From Polyangiaceae bacterium (GTDB lineage Bacteria > Myxococcota_A > Polyangia > Polyangiales > Polyangiaceae): a stretch of 64,000 bases of DNA. Below the pieces are notes generated by a model that saw only the letters and a program-made list of their open reading frames with translations, was not told the DNA's origin and did not search any database. Of the stretch, positions 37,974 to 45,377 are shown one piece after another. The stretch is taken from NCBI GenBank assembly GCA_016712345.1, contig JADJRH010000011.1:3038001-3102000 (forward strand). The letters are read 5' to 3'. How positions within the stretch are numbered: the stretch's first letter is position 1; each line of letters opens with the position of its first letter. The translations under genes were made by a program, and so were the position numbers.

Positions 37974-38990
37974 TTATTCACCACGGCGCTTGCGTAACAC
38001 ATCAATCAGGTACGTGCGATTGAGACCGGCGTCGCGCGCGGCTTTCGAAACGTTTCCTTCCGATCGCTCCATCAGCCTTTCGAAATAACGACTGTCCAGT
38101 TCTTCAAGAACTCTGGCGCGAGCACGTTTGTAAGGAAGATCCAGCACCGAATGAAAGAGGTCTTTGGGATCTTCAACCTGAACTGCGGAGGCGGTTTCAC
38201 CTTCCAACGAAGCGTCGATGGAGGGCACTTCACCCAGCGCGAGGGTGGCTTCCACAAGGTTGCGAAGCTCGCGCACATTGCCCGGCCACGCGTGTTTTGC
38301 GAGCGCCGCAAGCGCCGCGTCGGAGAAAAGCTCGTCAATGGGGCCGTCGTGTCCCGCCTCGCGAACAAAGTGCTCCACAAGCAGGGCCACATCTTCCGGT
38401 CGCTCGCGAAGTGCAGGTGTACGCAACGTCACAACGGCAAGTCGATAATACAAATCCAGGCGGAAACGCCCTGCGTTCACCTCGTCGCGCAGGTCGCGAT
38501 GTGTGGCGGACACAACGCGCGCTTCGAGAGGTATCTCCACCTTGCCACCCACGCGGCGAAATTTTTTTCTCTCCAAAGCGCCCAACAACATCGCTTGAAC
38601 CGGCGGTGGTATTTCGCCGATTTCATCGAGAAACACAGTGCCTCCGCGCGCCCTTTCAAACGCGCCGATGTGCTGCCTGTCGGCACCGGTAAAAGCACCG
38701 CGCTCGTGTCCAAATAGTTCACTCGCGACGAGCGCGGGCACAAGCGCGCTTGTATCCACCACCTCAAGGGGAAGCGTTTTGCGCGTGCCCGCTCGATGAA
38801 TTGCCGAAGCAACAAGCTCTTTACCGGTACCGGATTCTCCTAAAATCAACACAGCCGCGGCTGAATTGGCAACCCGCTCAACCTGCGCCATGAGACGCCG
38901 GAGCACGGGAGATCGACCTCGCAACCCGTGAAGTGAATCGCTCGGAAAAATCTCCACGCGCTCTGCCGCGCCCATTGAAAGCCGCAACAA
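37974..38990 (-). CDS. Sigma-54-dependent transcriptional activator (AAA+ and Fis-type HTH)
   Basis: 338 residues from TTG 38990; ATG 38975 is the first ATG. AAA+ domain with GESGTGKELVA, GAFTGADRQH (the sigma-54 contact loop), GGTVFLDEIGEI and the arginine-finger region. The C-terminal Fis-type helix-turn-helix is NVSKAARDAGLNRTYLIDVLRKR. It is in the same reading frame as the upstream FHA protein, separated only by a TAA codon. FHA-AAA-HTH fusions are common in myxobacteria and are regulated by Ser/Thr kinases. The adjacent kinase gene fits this. Confidence 0.88.
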   Translation of the reverse strand: MLRLSMGAAERVEIFPSDSLHGLRGRSPVLRRLMAQVERVANSAAAVLILGESGTGKELVASAIHRAGTRKTLPLEVVDTSALVPALVASELFGHERGAFTGADRQHIGAFERARGGTVFLDEIGEIPPPVQAMLLGALERKKFRRVGGKVEIPLEARVVSATHRDLRDEVNAGRFRLDLYYRLAVVTLRTPALRERPEDVALLVEHFVREAGHDGPIDELFSDAALAALAKHAWPGNVRELRNLVEATLALGEVPSIDASLEGETASAVQVEDPKDLFHSVLDLPYKRARARVLEELDSRYFERLMERSEGNVSKAARDAGLNRTYLIDVLRKRRGE

Positions 38991-38993
38991 ACA

Positions 38994-39305
38994 TTAACCG
39001 AGTTGAACAACTGTCCCCGGCGGAACCACCGCGCGTTCTACTCGAACTTGTCCAACAAAGGTGCCGTTGGTGGAGCCGTGATCGACAACCACTAGGCCAC
39101 CCCGATCCACACTCACTTCAGCGTGGTAACGCGAAACTGTGGGATCGCGCAGCACAACCTGGTTGTCATCGGCGCTTCCAATGCTCACGCGCTCGCTCGT
39201 TACCGACGATGAGCCGGCGGCCTTTCCGGCGATAACCTCCACGCGGAGCGTGCCCACTTCATAACGCGGCGACGTCGCACGGGGCACAGTCTCTTCCGAT
39301 CTCAT
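38994..39305 (-). CDS. FHA domain protein (N-terminal part of an interrupted sigma-54 activator)
   Basis: 103 residues. FHA core (about 25-95): VSIGSADDNQVVLRD, the phosphothreonine-binding pattern SRYHAEV, then VDHGSTNGTFVG. It ends VVPPGTVVQLG followed by TAA at 38994-38996, exactly where FHA-type activators continue into the AAA+ domain. The next codons, without any frame change, are the start of the AAA+ protein. It may be half of a split gene or a separate phosphopeptide adaptor. Confidence 0.8.
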   Translation of the reverse strand: MRSEETVPRATSPRYEVGTLRVEVIAGKAAGSSSVTSERVSIGSADDNQVVLRDPTVSRYHAEVSVDRGGLVVVDHGSTNGTFVGQVRVERAVVPPGTVVQLG

Positions 39306-39335
39306 TCCGATCCATCATGCCAAATGCGCGTTCGG

Positions 39336-39366
39336 CTCCGCACCAAAATGCGGAGTGTGTACACAC
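39336..39366. promoter_or_regulatory. Hairpin plus 12-bp palindrome in the divergent spacer
   Basis: CTCCGCA and TGCGGAG (39336-39342 and 39349-39355) form a 7-bp stem with a six-base loop. It abuts the perfect palindrome GTGTGTACACAC at 39355-39366, one of the iterated GTGTACAC words. Together they sit about 30 bases upstream of the FHA start codon. A role in transcription control is likely but unproven. Confidence 0.45.
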
Positions 39367-39420
39367 AATAAACAATTCTACCCATGGGGGATGTCACCTG
39401 ACGCAAACGCGGGTACCACC

Positions 39421-39459
39421 TGTCGGGTCCACCCGACACCCTGTTGGGTCTACCCAACA
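39421..39459. promoter_or_regulatory. Two tandem 18-bp inverted repeats, 21 bases apart
   Basis: TGTCGGGTCCACCCGACA (39421-39438) and TGTTGGGTCTACCCAACA (39442-39459) are near-identical dyads, each with 8-bp arms around a two-base centre. They differ by a paired C-to-T and G-to-A change that keeps both arms complementary. Centres are 21 bp apart, about two DNA turns. They lie 125-165 bases upstream of the copper monooxygenase start. Tandem operators for a dimeric regulator or paired RNA hairpins fit best. Confidence 0.6.
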
Positions 39460-39584
39460 CGATCGCCCGCGCTGTTTTTTTTCATTCACAAAAAGTCCTT
39501 ATTTTGCGGCCGTTATTCGCACCAACGCTCGATGGATCACCGATTGCTAACGCCTACCCATCCACCTGTCGATCGGAGGATCGC

Positions 39585-40880
39585 ATGTCGCCTACCCGTT
39601 TAAGCCTCGTGATTTTCGCGTCTGTATTGCCCCTCGTTGCGCTTGTCGGATGTGGAGATCACGAAGAGCAACCCACGGGAGGCGGCGGTGGAACCGCTGG
39701 AAACGGCGGGAGCGGCGGAGCAGCTTCAAAAGCTCCCACCTACTACGAAGACATCGCCCCAATCATGAATACGCACTGTGCAAATTGCCATATAGAAAGT
39801 GGCATTGCGCCCTTTGCTCTGACCACCTACGAAAGCGCAAAGGCCGTTGCAGGTCTGGCGAAGTTGCGAACTGAAACGCGAGAAATGCCCCCATGGAATC
39901 CATCCAACACGGGCGACTGCAACACGTACGAAAATGCGCGCTGGTTGACAGACGACCAGATCGCCCTCATTGGGGCTTGGGCCGATGCCGGAGCACCTGA
40001 AGGGGATCCCCAAAACGCTCCCCCAGAACCCGAAGCCCCCAAAGGTCTGGCCAAAGTTGACCTGACTGTCGACATCGGGTTTGACTATTCTCCCGACGAC
40101 AGTTTGGCAGATGAATATCGGTGCTTTGTTGTTGACCCCGGTCTTGCGCAGGACGCATTTGTAACGGGATATGAAGTGGTGCCCGGCGACAAGCGCGTGG
40201 TACACCACGTCATTTTGTACACCGCTGAAACCCCGGAGGGAGACGCTCAGGCAGACGCAAACGACGCGGCCGATCCCGGCCCCGGATACGAATGTTTCGG
40301 TGGTGCGGGCATTGGCAACGCGCGCTGGACAGTCGGTTGGGCGCCCGGAGGCGGCGCGCAAATGTACCCTGAGACAACCGGCCTTCGCTTGAAGGCGGGG
40401 AGAAAAGGCGTCATTCAGGTTCATTACAATACTGCCAACGGATCGTACCCCGACAAAACCAAGATCCACCTTACCCTTGCAGAACAGGTAGAAAACGAAG
40501 CCCAAATTTTTTACACAGGCACGAACGATATCAACCTCCCCCCGGGGCAAGCAGATGCCGCGGCAAAGGGTGTGATCAACATTCCCGCCAACGTTGGCAA
40601 ATTTCGCGTTTGGGCAACGTTACCGCACATGCATACACGGGGCAAAACCCTCAAAGTCAACTACAACCTGAACGGCGCCGACACCTGTCTCGTCGATGTT
40701 CCAAACTGGAATTTCCACTGGCAAGGTGTGGCCATTTATGACCAACCCGTCGCATCTGAAGGTGGTGGGACCATCACCATTCGCTGTGGATACGACACCA
40801 CCAAAGACATGGAAGAGATCTTTAACGGCGAAGGCACCGACGAAGAAATGTGTATCAACTATCTCTACGTTTCCAAGTAA
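39585..40880 (+). CDS. Cytochrome c/copper type II ascorbate-dependent monooxygenase-like lipoprotein
   Basis: 431 residues from ATG 39585 with GGAGGA five bases upstream. Signal with lipobox LVGC (about residue 21), then a Gly/Thr linker. One haem motif CANCH lies at about residues 65-69. The C-terminal half has the copper-site pattern of PHM/DBM enzymes: VVHHVILYT (His ligands), VIQVHYNTA (His), LPHMHTRGK and a Met-containing end MCINYLYV. Related PHM-like copper enzymes hydroxylate C-H bonds using O2. The electron donor is possibly the fused haem domain. Expression may be controlled by the tandem dyads upstream. Confidence 0.85.
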   Translation: MSPTRLSLVIFASVLPLVALVGCGDHEEQPTGGGGGTAGNGGSGGAASKAPTYYEDIAPIMNTHCANCHIESGIAPFALTTYESAKAVAGLAKLRTETREMPPWNPSNTGDCNTYENARWLTDDQIALIGAWADAGAPEGDPQNAPPEPEAPKGLAKVDLTVDIGFDYSPDDSLADEYRCFVVDPGLAQDAFVTGYEVVPGDKRVVHHVILYTAETPEGDAQADANDAADPGPGYECFGGAGIGNARWTVGWAPGGGAQMYPETTGLRLKAGRKGVIQVHYNTANGSYPDKTKIHLTLAEQVENEAQIFYTGTNDINLPPGQADAAAKGVINIPANVGKFRVWATLPHMHTRGKTLKVNYNLNGADTCLVDVPNWNFHWQGVAIYDQPVASEGGGTITIRCGYDTTKDMEEIFNGEGTDEEMCINYLYVSK

Positions 40881-41174
40881 CCTTCCCCTGCTTGTCGATC
40901 GCGCCGCGCCATTCGCAACGGAGTTCCGCAGGAGCGCGCTTCGCGACCCCGTTCGACGGGGAGGTAACTTCAGCCGCCTCGCAATGACCTGAAATGTCTC
41001 GATGCCTGACACGTCGTAATCAACACGGAGTTCCCCAGCGGCGCATGCGCCTCATTCGAACGGCGAGTAACTCGTTGCGGTTGAGTTGTCGATGCAGCAG
41101 AAAAGAGCCCGTTCTGGGAGGTCCGGCGACTTGAGATGTCCATCAGGTCGCCATCCACCGGTCTCGCCGGTCTC

Positions 41175-41273
41175 TCGTTTTCGTCGTGGCTGCGCTCGCC
41201 ACAGAACTCCATCTGGAGAACCCGACGCGCCACGCTGTTCGCTTTTCCGCTTGGCGACGGGCAAGGGTGTCCC
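41175..41273. repeat. Dispersed intergenic repeat, copy 2
   Basis: Matches 20641-20734 in order and strand, with shared blocks GGCTGC, CGCCAC, ACTCCAT, CGCGCCACGCT, TTTCCGC and ACGGGCAA separated by small indels. Both copies lie in spacers rather than genes. No terminal inverted repeats or target duplications are obvious. Confidence 0.5.
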
Positions 41274-41335
41274 AAACGTCTCGACAAGACTGGATCCGTG
41301 CCTTGCAGAACGTTCCGCTAAAGGGAAGTTACCCA

Positions 41336-41358
41336 GGAGATCACGGAGATCCACGGAG
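41336..41358. repeat. Short tandem repeat (GGAGATC-AC units)
   Basis: GGAGATCACGGAGATCCACGGAG is made of two and a half units of GGAGATC(C)AC, followed by a run of seven T. Such CACGGAG-type arrays occur in spacers of many environmental bacteria. With the T-run it might act as a terminator on the plus strand, but there is no strong stem. Confidence 0.45.
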
Positions 41359-41444
41359 TTTTTTTGTATTTTAGGCTGCAATAGGCTTGCATCGGCTACG
41401 CAAACCCCGGGCCCCAACCGTCCGGCGGTGTGATAGAAGAACTT

Positions 41445-42122
41445 ATGTTCGGGCGTCCAACCTTCCCATCGTCTTCCATCGCCGCGGCCGCCTTTTTTTC
41501 AACCCTGCTCGGCTTTCTTTTCATCGCGTGTGAGCCGCTGGTTCACTCGGTGGATCTCACGTTTACCGACGACGGCAACGGTACACGTGGCTTCGTTTGC
41601 AAAGAAACAGACAGCGATGCGTACCTCGCAGGTCGAGCCGTCAAAACGGGCAAGGCGAGCTTGGTCGTTGACTACATTCAACTGGGCGGTGCCCCCTTGT
41701 GCCGTCCGATCAAATTGCTCGATTGGTGCCGTAAAGAAGGGTGTACCCTTCTTGAAAACGAACGAGCATGTATCGACTTTCAACCCATTGACCCAAACTC
41801 AACGGCAAGCCCACAGGAGCTTGCGCGCAATGCAATTAACCTGCTGAGCGGTGAGATTGTCACCAACGAGGCGCCCGAAGAAACGGTGCTTGTCAGGGTG
41901 GTTGTCATTGCTCAAACATGCGACGAAGTGGAGCAAAATGGGCCCGCTTTTGATTGTACAAAGCTCATTGGCTGCGCCAACAGTTGCCCCGTATTTCTAC
42001 CCGATGTGGATGCAGTGCCGCTCGACCTTGATGTGCAAGGTGAACATTGTGAGAGTGCTGTGATCGTTTGTGCCTCAGCCGATTTGGGCAGCCCTCAATT
42101 GGAGTGTGGCAACGGCGGTTGA
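41445..42122 (+). CDS. Hypothetical lipoprotein
   Basis: 225 residues from ATG 41445; GTG 41430 is an alternative. A long hydrophobic signal (SIAAAAFFSTLLGFLFIAC) contains the lipobox FIAC. The mature part has seven or more Cys in scattered pairs (CRPIKLLDWCRKEGC, TCDEVEQNGPAFDC, GCANSCPVF) and is acidic. No family recognised. It is followed after 82 bases by another lipoprotein on the same strand, suggesting a small envelope operon. Confidence 0.65.
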   Translation: MFGRPTFPSSSIAAAAFFSTLLGFLFIACEPLVHSVDLTFTDDGNGTRGFVCKETDSDAYLAGRAVKTGKASLVVDYIQLGGAPLCRPIKLLDWCRKEGCTLLENERACIDFQPIDPNSTASPQELARNAINLLSGEIVTNEAPEETVLVRVVVIAQTCDEVEQNGPAFDCTKLIGCANSCPVFLPDVDAVPLDLDVQGEHCESAVIVCASADLGSPQLECGNGG

Positions 42123-42204
42123 ACGCGGGCAAAACCGGCGGGAGAACACCGCGATTCAAATAATCGAGCGGAGAGACATCAAACCGCCTATTGTACATCT
42201 CTTC

Positions 42205-43614
42205 ATGGTTCGAGCCTTCGGCTTGTGTGCTCTTCTTGCGGCTTCCTGTCAAACCCCGCCGGTAGAAACACCTGCCCCTCCCCGTCCCGAACCTACCCAA
42301 TCTGCAACAACCGCCCCCACGTCTCTACCCACTGCCATACCTTCGCTCTTCACATCGCAGGCGGGGCTCTGTCCCAAAGAGGTGGACCACAACCGCCGGC
42401 GTGACTCGATCATCGAAACAACCTGGCCCGCCGCATCCATGGGCGCTTCAAAAGGGCCGCCGGTATGGATGCTGCGTCAGGTTCCCGATCAAAGGGGTAA
42501 GACTCAGCTCCACCTTTTTTTGCGCTCCAATCCCCTGGTGCAAACCCAATGGGTGGCAGAAGACAACTACGCCGTTGCCTTTCAGCCTCAAGGCAAAGTG
42601 CTGGTTTATGTCACCCACGCAATGCACTTGATGGCTATTGATCTACCCACCCTTACCATTCGTCACAGCGCCGAGTCATCCACGGGCACGGAGTCGCTCT
42701 TTAGTGCGGTGTTTTCTTCGGATGGGCAACGACTTCTTATAAACACCGACGCAGGACCGCACGTCATCGATCCAGCCACGCTGCGCCGCGTGGGACCGGC
42801 ATACCCGCCTGACGAGATTGAGGCCGGCGACACCTCTCCCGGAATGAACAGGTACGCGTTTTCTACCACAAAGGGCGCCGTTTATTGGGTAGACATCACG
42901 GCATCCAACCCAAAGAGCCTCCTCGTAACTCGAATCAAAGGTGGTCTTTCGGTTGTTCAACTGGCCTGGCTCGGAGAAAAAGATGTATCCATTCTCACCT
43001 CCGACGGCGGCGTGGCGGTTTGGAGTGTAGAAAAAAAATCAACCGTCAAGCGGCTTGTTTTGCCACCAAAAAACAATGAAAACGCTGTCGTTTCAATCGC
43101 CGCCTCCCCACTGGGAGTAGGGCTCACAACGGTTCGTGAAAATGGGGAGATCTCCCTGTTTGAGCGGTCCACCTGGACAGAACGGGTCTTGCCCGGGGCC
43201 GCCGATGATGCCCCCTCCGTGGCATGGGCACCCTCCAAAGACAGGTTTTTCGCAATCGCGAGCGATCGAATCCTGACATGGGATGTTCACGGGAAACAAC
43301 TCGCCGACCTACCCATGCCATCGTTTGAGCCGCCGGAACCTCCCGCCGTCGGTATCGGGATAGGCTGGGACGAAACGAGTGAGCTCGTAGCGATCACCCA
43401 ACACCGCGAACATTCCGTGCGACTTGCAGACGGTGCAACGCTGACCCTTATCACTGTGGAGTGGGAGGGTACACTTCGCGAATTTGCAGCGCTTTCAAAG
43501 GGAATTTTCAGCGGCCCCCCGGAGCTTGCCGCTTGTTATTTTCCAAAACAAACAGTTGTCAGGTTTGAGCCCAACCTGAAGACCGACTTTTTCGCCGGCA
43601 AAACATTGGAGTGA
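42205..43614 (+). CDS. WD40/beta-propeller-like lipoprotein
   Basis: 469 residues from ATG 42205. Signal with lipobox AASC (about residue 15) and a Pro/Thr-rich linker. The mature region (about 95-440) has repeated propeller-like strands, such as VYVTHAMHLMAIDLP, AVFSSDGQRLLINTD, VSILTSDGGVAVWSVEK and FAIASDRILTWDVHG, typical of WD40 repeats. It ends close to the convergent oxidase gene (four bases). Probably a periplasmic or surface scaffold. Substrate or partner unknown. Confidence 0.7.
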   Translation: MVRAFGLCALLAASCQTPPVETPAPPRPEPTQSATTAPTSLPTAIPSLFTSQAGLCPKEVDHNRRRDSIIETTWPAASMGASKGPPVWMLRQVPDQRGKTQLHLFLRSNPLVQTQWVAEDNYAVAFQPQGKVLVYVTHAMHLMAIDLPTLTIRHSAESSTGTESLFSAVFSSDGQRLLINTDAGPHVIDPATLRRVGPAYPPDEIEAGDTSPGMNRYAFSTTKGAVYWVDITASNPKSLLVTRIKGGLSVVQLAWLGEKDVSILTSDGGVAVWSVEKKSTVKRLVLPPKNNENAVVSIAASPLGVGLTTVRENGEISLFERSTWTERVLPGAADDAPSVAWAPSKDRFFAIASDRILTWDVHGKQLADLPMPSFEPPEPPAVGIGIGWDETSELVAITQHREHSVRLADGATLTLITVEWEGTLREFAALSKGIFSGPPELAACYFPKQTVVRFEPNLKTDFFAGKTLE

Positions 43615-43618
43615 CTTT

Positions 43619-45325
43619 TCACGGCGGTGGGAAGACCACCATTGCCACTTCCTGCGCGGCGCGAAACGCCGACGCCACGGCATTTTCAAACGCGGGCAAC
43701 CCGTCCACGTCGGTGTTGGCAAACGAAATTCTACCCTCGGGCACCTGCGATCCCACGCGTGACGGGCCAAACACAAACCCTACCCGCGACTGCAACATGG
43801 CGTGACCCCACCGGTAGATGTCTACCCCAGTCACTGTTTCTCGAATGCCGGGAAACACAATTTCCAGGTCTTCTAAGATCTTCTTTTCGTAATCTTCAAA
43901 CGGCGTGCTCAAAAGTTCTCCCCGGTTGGCTTCACTGGGGAGGGGACAATAACAGGAGAGCGTGTTTTTACGCGTGAGCGGCTCATTCGCCGGGTCGGCC
44001 AAGCCTGCCCAATCGGCCACAATGATGTCTGTGAAAAACTTCTCGTCCTGAATCCAGTTGTCATACCCAATGTCAGGCGGTGTTTTATCCACGTGCACTG
44101 CGGCGACAATGTACGGAGTATAGTGAAAGTCTTTTGCTTCGTTTCTACCGGCGGCAACCAAATCGGGCAACACGTATTTGGCAAGATATCGCGGCCCTGC
44201 GTACACAGCGGCTTTGGCGCGAATCGTCTTTGAAACGTTGTCTTTCAGGTAAGTGACATGAACTTCATCCCCTTCGTTTTTAGCTCGAAGAACGAAGCAC
44301 TTTGTTTGAATGTTGGCGGCCCCCACAAGGTCTGCGAACTTTTTGGCAAGGTAGGCGTTTCCACCCGGTTGCGACATGGAAGGTTGAAATTCTGACCCGA
44401 AAAAGTTAATGGCCGCCCAGGCAGAAAGCTCTTCAGGTGGGACGCCGAATGCCGACCGGCAATACGGAATATAAAAATCCGACACTTCCTGCGACCAACC
44501 TTTGGTTTTGGTAATGTAGTCGGCGAAGCTGACATTGTCCAAAGCGCGCACGTCGGGCTCTTCTGTCGATGCGTCGCTGGGAGTATCAAATGCAAACTTC
44601 CCCTCCGCATCGGCGTAGTTATACCACTCAATCATGTCATCGCGAAACGCCTTGAGGTCGGCCTTTACCTGATCTGAAAATGGTAACCCATCAATGCCCT
44701 TGTCCCACGCCTCTGGATACCACTTGCCATCGATAAACGCGCTGTTCACCGGCTCTTTTAATACAAATTGATCGTTTAAAACCGGAACGCCGTCGGCATC
44801 GATTTCTTTAATCACCCCAAGGTCAGTATAGATCTCAATCAAATTGTCATTATATGGGAAAACTGTGTACGCGGCGGCCTGACCCCAAGGAGACTCGGCC
44901 GGCCCGTCCTGGCTTGAAAACCCACCCACGGGATCTTCTTTTTCAAGCACCAAAACGTTGGCAACGCCGAGCTTTTGAAGTTTATAAGCCGCACAAAGCC
45001 CGCTGATCCCACCCCCGATCACGATCGCATCGTACAGATCGCCCTCGGCCGCCGGGAAGTCAAACATCTTCCCATCGCGCACCTGATGGCAAATCGTGTT
45101 GTTGTCGCCCTTGTAACTGCCGGGCGGAAGCTCGTCAATAGGGTCGGTACCGCCGTCATCACAACCCGACGCCGACGCACCCAACACGGCTGCCGAAGCG
45201 CCCACGAGCAAGCCATTCAGAAAATCGCGCCGACGTACTGTTCGAAACCCGAGTGAATTGGGGAGCGGTCGAATTTCAGGTTTTTCGGCATGCGGATTGG
45301 GTAGAAGCGAAGGTTGTTTTTTCAT
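43619..45325 (-). CDS. Tat-exported FAD-dependent oxidoreductase, amine-oxidase-like
   Basis: 568 residues. Twin-arginine leader RRRDFLNGLLVGASAAVLG with a following Cys (SGCDDG), so a Tat lipoprotein is possible. FAD Rossmann motif IVIGGGISGLCAAYKL and VLEKEDPVGGFSS (about 103-140); C-terminal FAD closure RISFANTDVDGLPAFENAVASAF. Middle region (about 240-420) has the Trp/Tyr-rich substrate domain of spermidine dehydrogenase or amine-oxidase-like proteins. Substrate not defined. Downstream of the PPP phosphatase gene on the same strand, 52 bases away. Confidence 0.8.
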   Translation of the reverse strand: MKKQPSLLPNPHAEKPEIRPLPNSLGFRTVRRRDFLNGLLVGASAAVLGASASGCDDGGTDPIDELPPGSYKGDNNTICHQVRDGKMFDFPAAEGDLYDAIVIGGGISGLCAAYKLQKLGVANVLVLEKEDPVGGFSSQDGPAESPWGQAAAYTVFPYNDNLIEIYTDLGVIKEIDADGVPVLNDQFVLKEPVNSAFIDGKWYPEAWDKGIDGLPFSDQVKADLKAFRDDMIEWYNYADAEGKFAFDTPSDASTEEPDVRALDNVSFADYITKTKGWSQEVSDFYIPYCRSAFGVPPEELSAWAAINFFGSEFQPSMSQPGGNAYLAKKFADLVGAANIQTKCFVLRAKNEGDEVHVTYLKDNVSKTIRAKAAVYAGPRYLAKYVLPDLVAAGRNEAKDFHYTPYIVAAVHVDKTPPDIGYDNWIQDEKFFTDIIVADWAGLADPANEPLTRKNTLSCYCPLPSEANRGELLSTPFEDYEKKILEDLEIVFPGIRETVTGVDIYRWGHAMLQSRVGFVFGPSRVGSQVPEGRISFANTDVDGLPAFENAVASAFRAAQEVAMVVFPPP

Positions 45326-45344
45326 GTCTGGCCTCTATAAAAAA

Positions 45345-45366
45345 AGTGCGCAAGGGCGCTTGTAAC
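45345..45366 (-). terminator. Possible intrinsic terminator
   Basis: On the minus strand downstream of the TerB/PPP gene, AAGCGCCCTTGCGCA forms a GCGC stem followed directly by a run of seven T. The stem is only four pairs, extendable with bulges, so it would be weak. Confidence 0.3.
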
Positions 45367-45377
45367 CGGAAAATCGC

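Larger units (their letters stand above)
40881..41444. other. Gene-poor spacer of about 560 bases with repeats
   Basis: I find no convincing gene here. The frames present are short and lack ribosome sites. The spacer holds a copy of a dispersed repeat (41175-41273) and a short tandem repeat (41336-41358), followed by a T7 run. The segment 40880-41170 also has several imperfect inverted repeats but nothing I can name. Confidence 0.55.
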
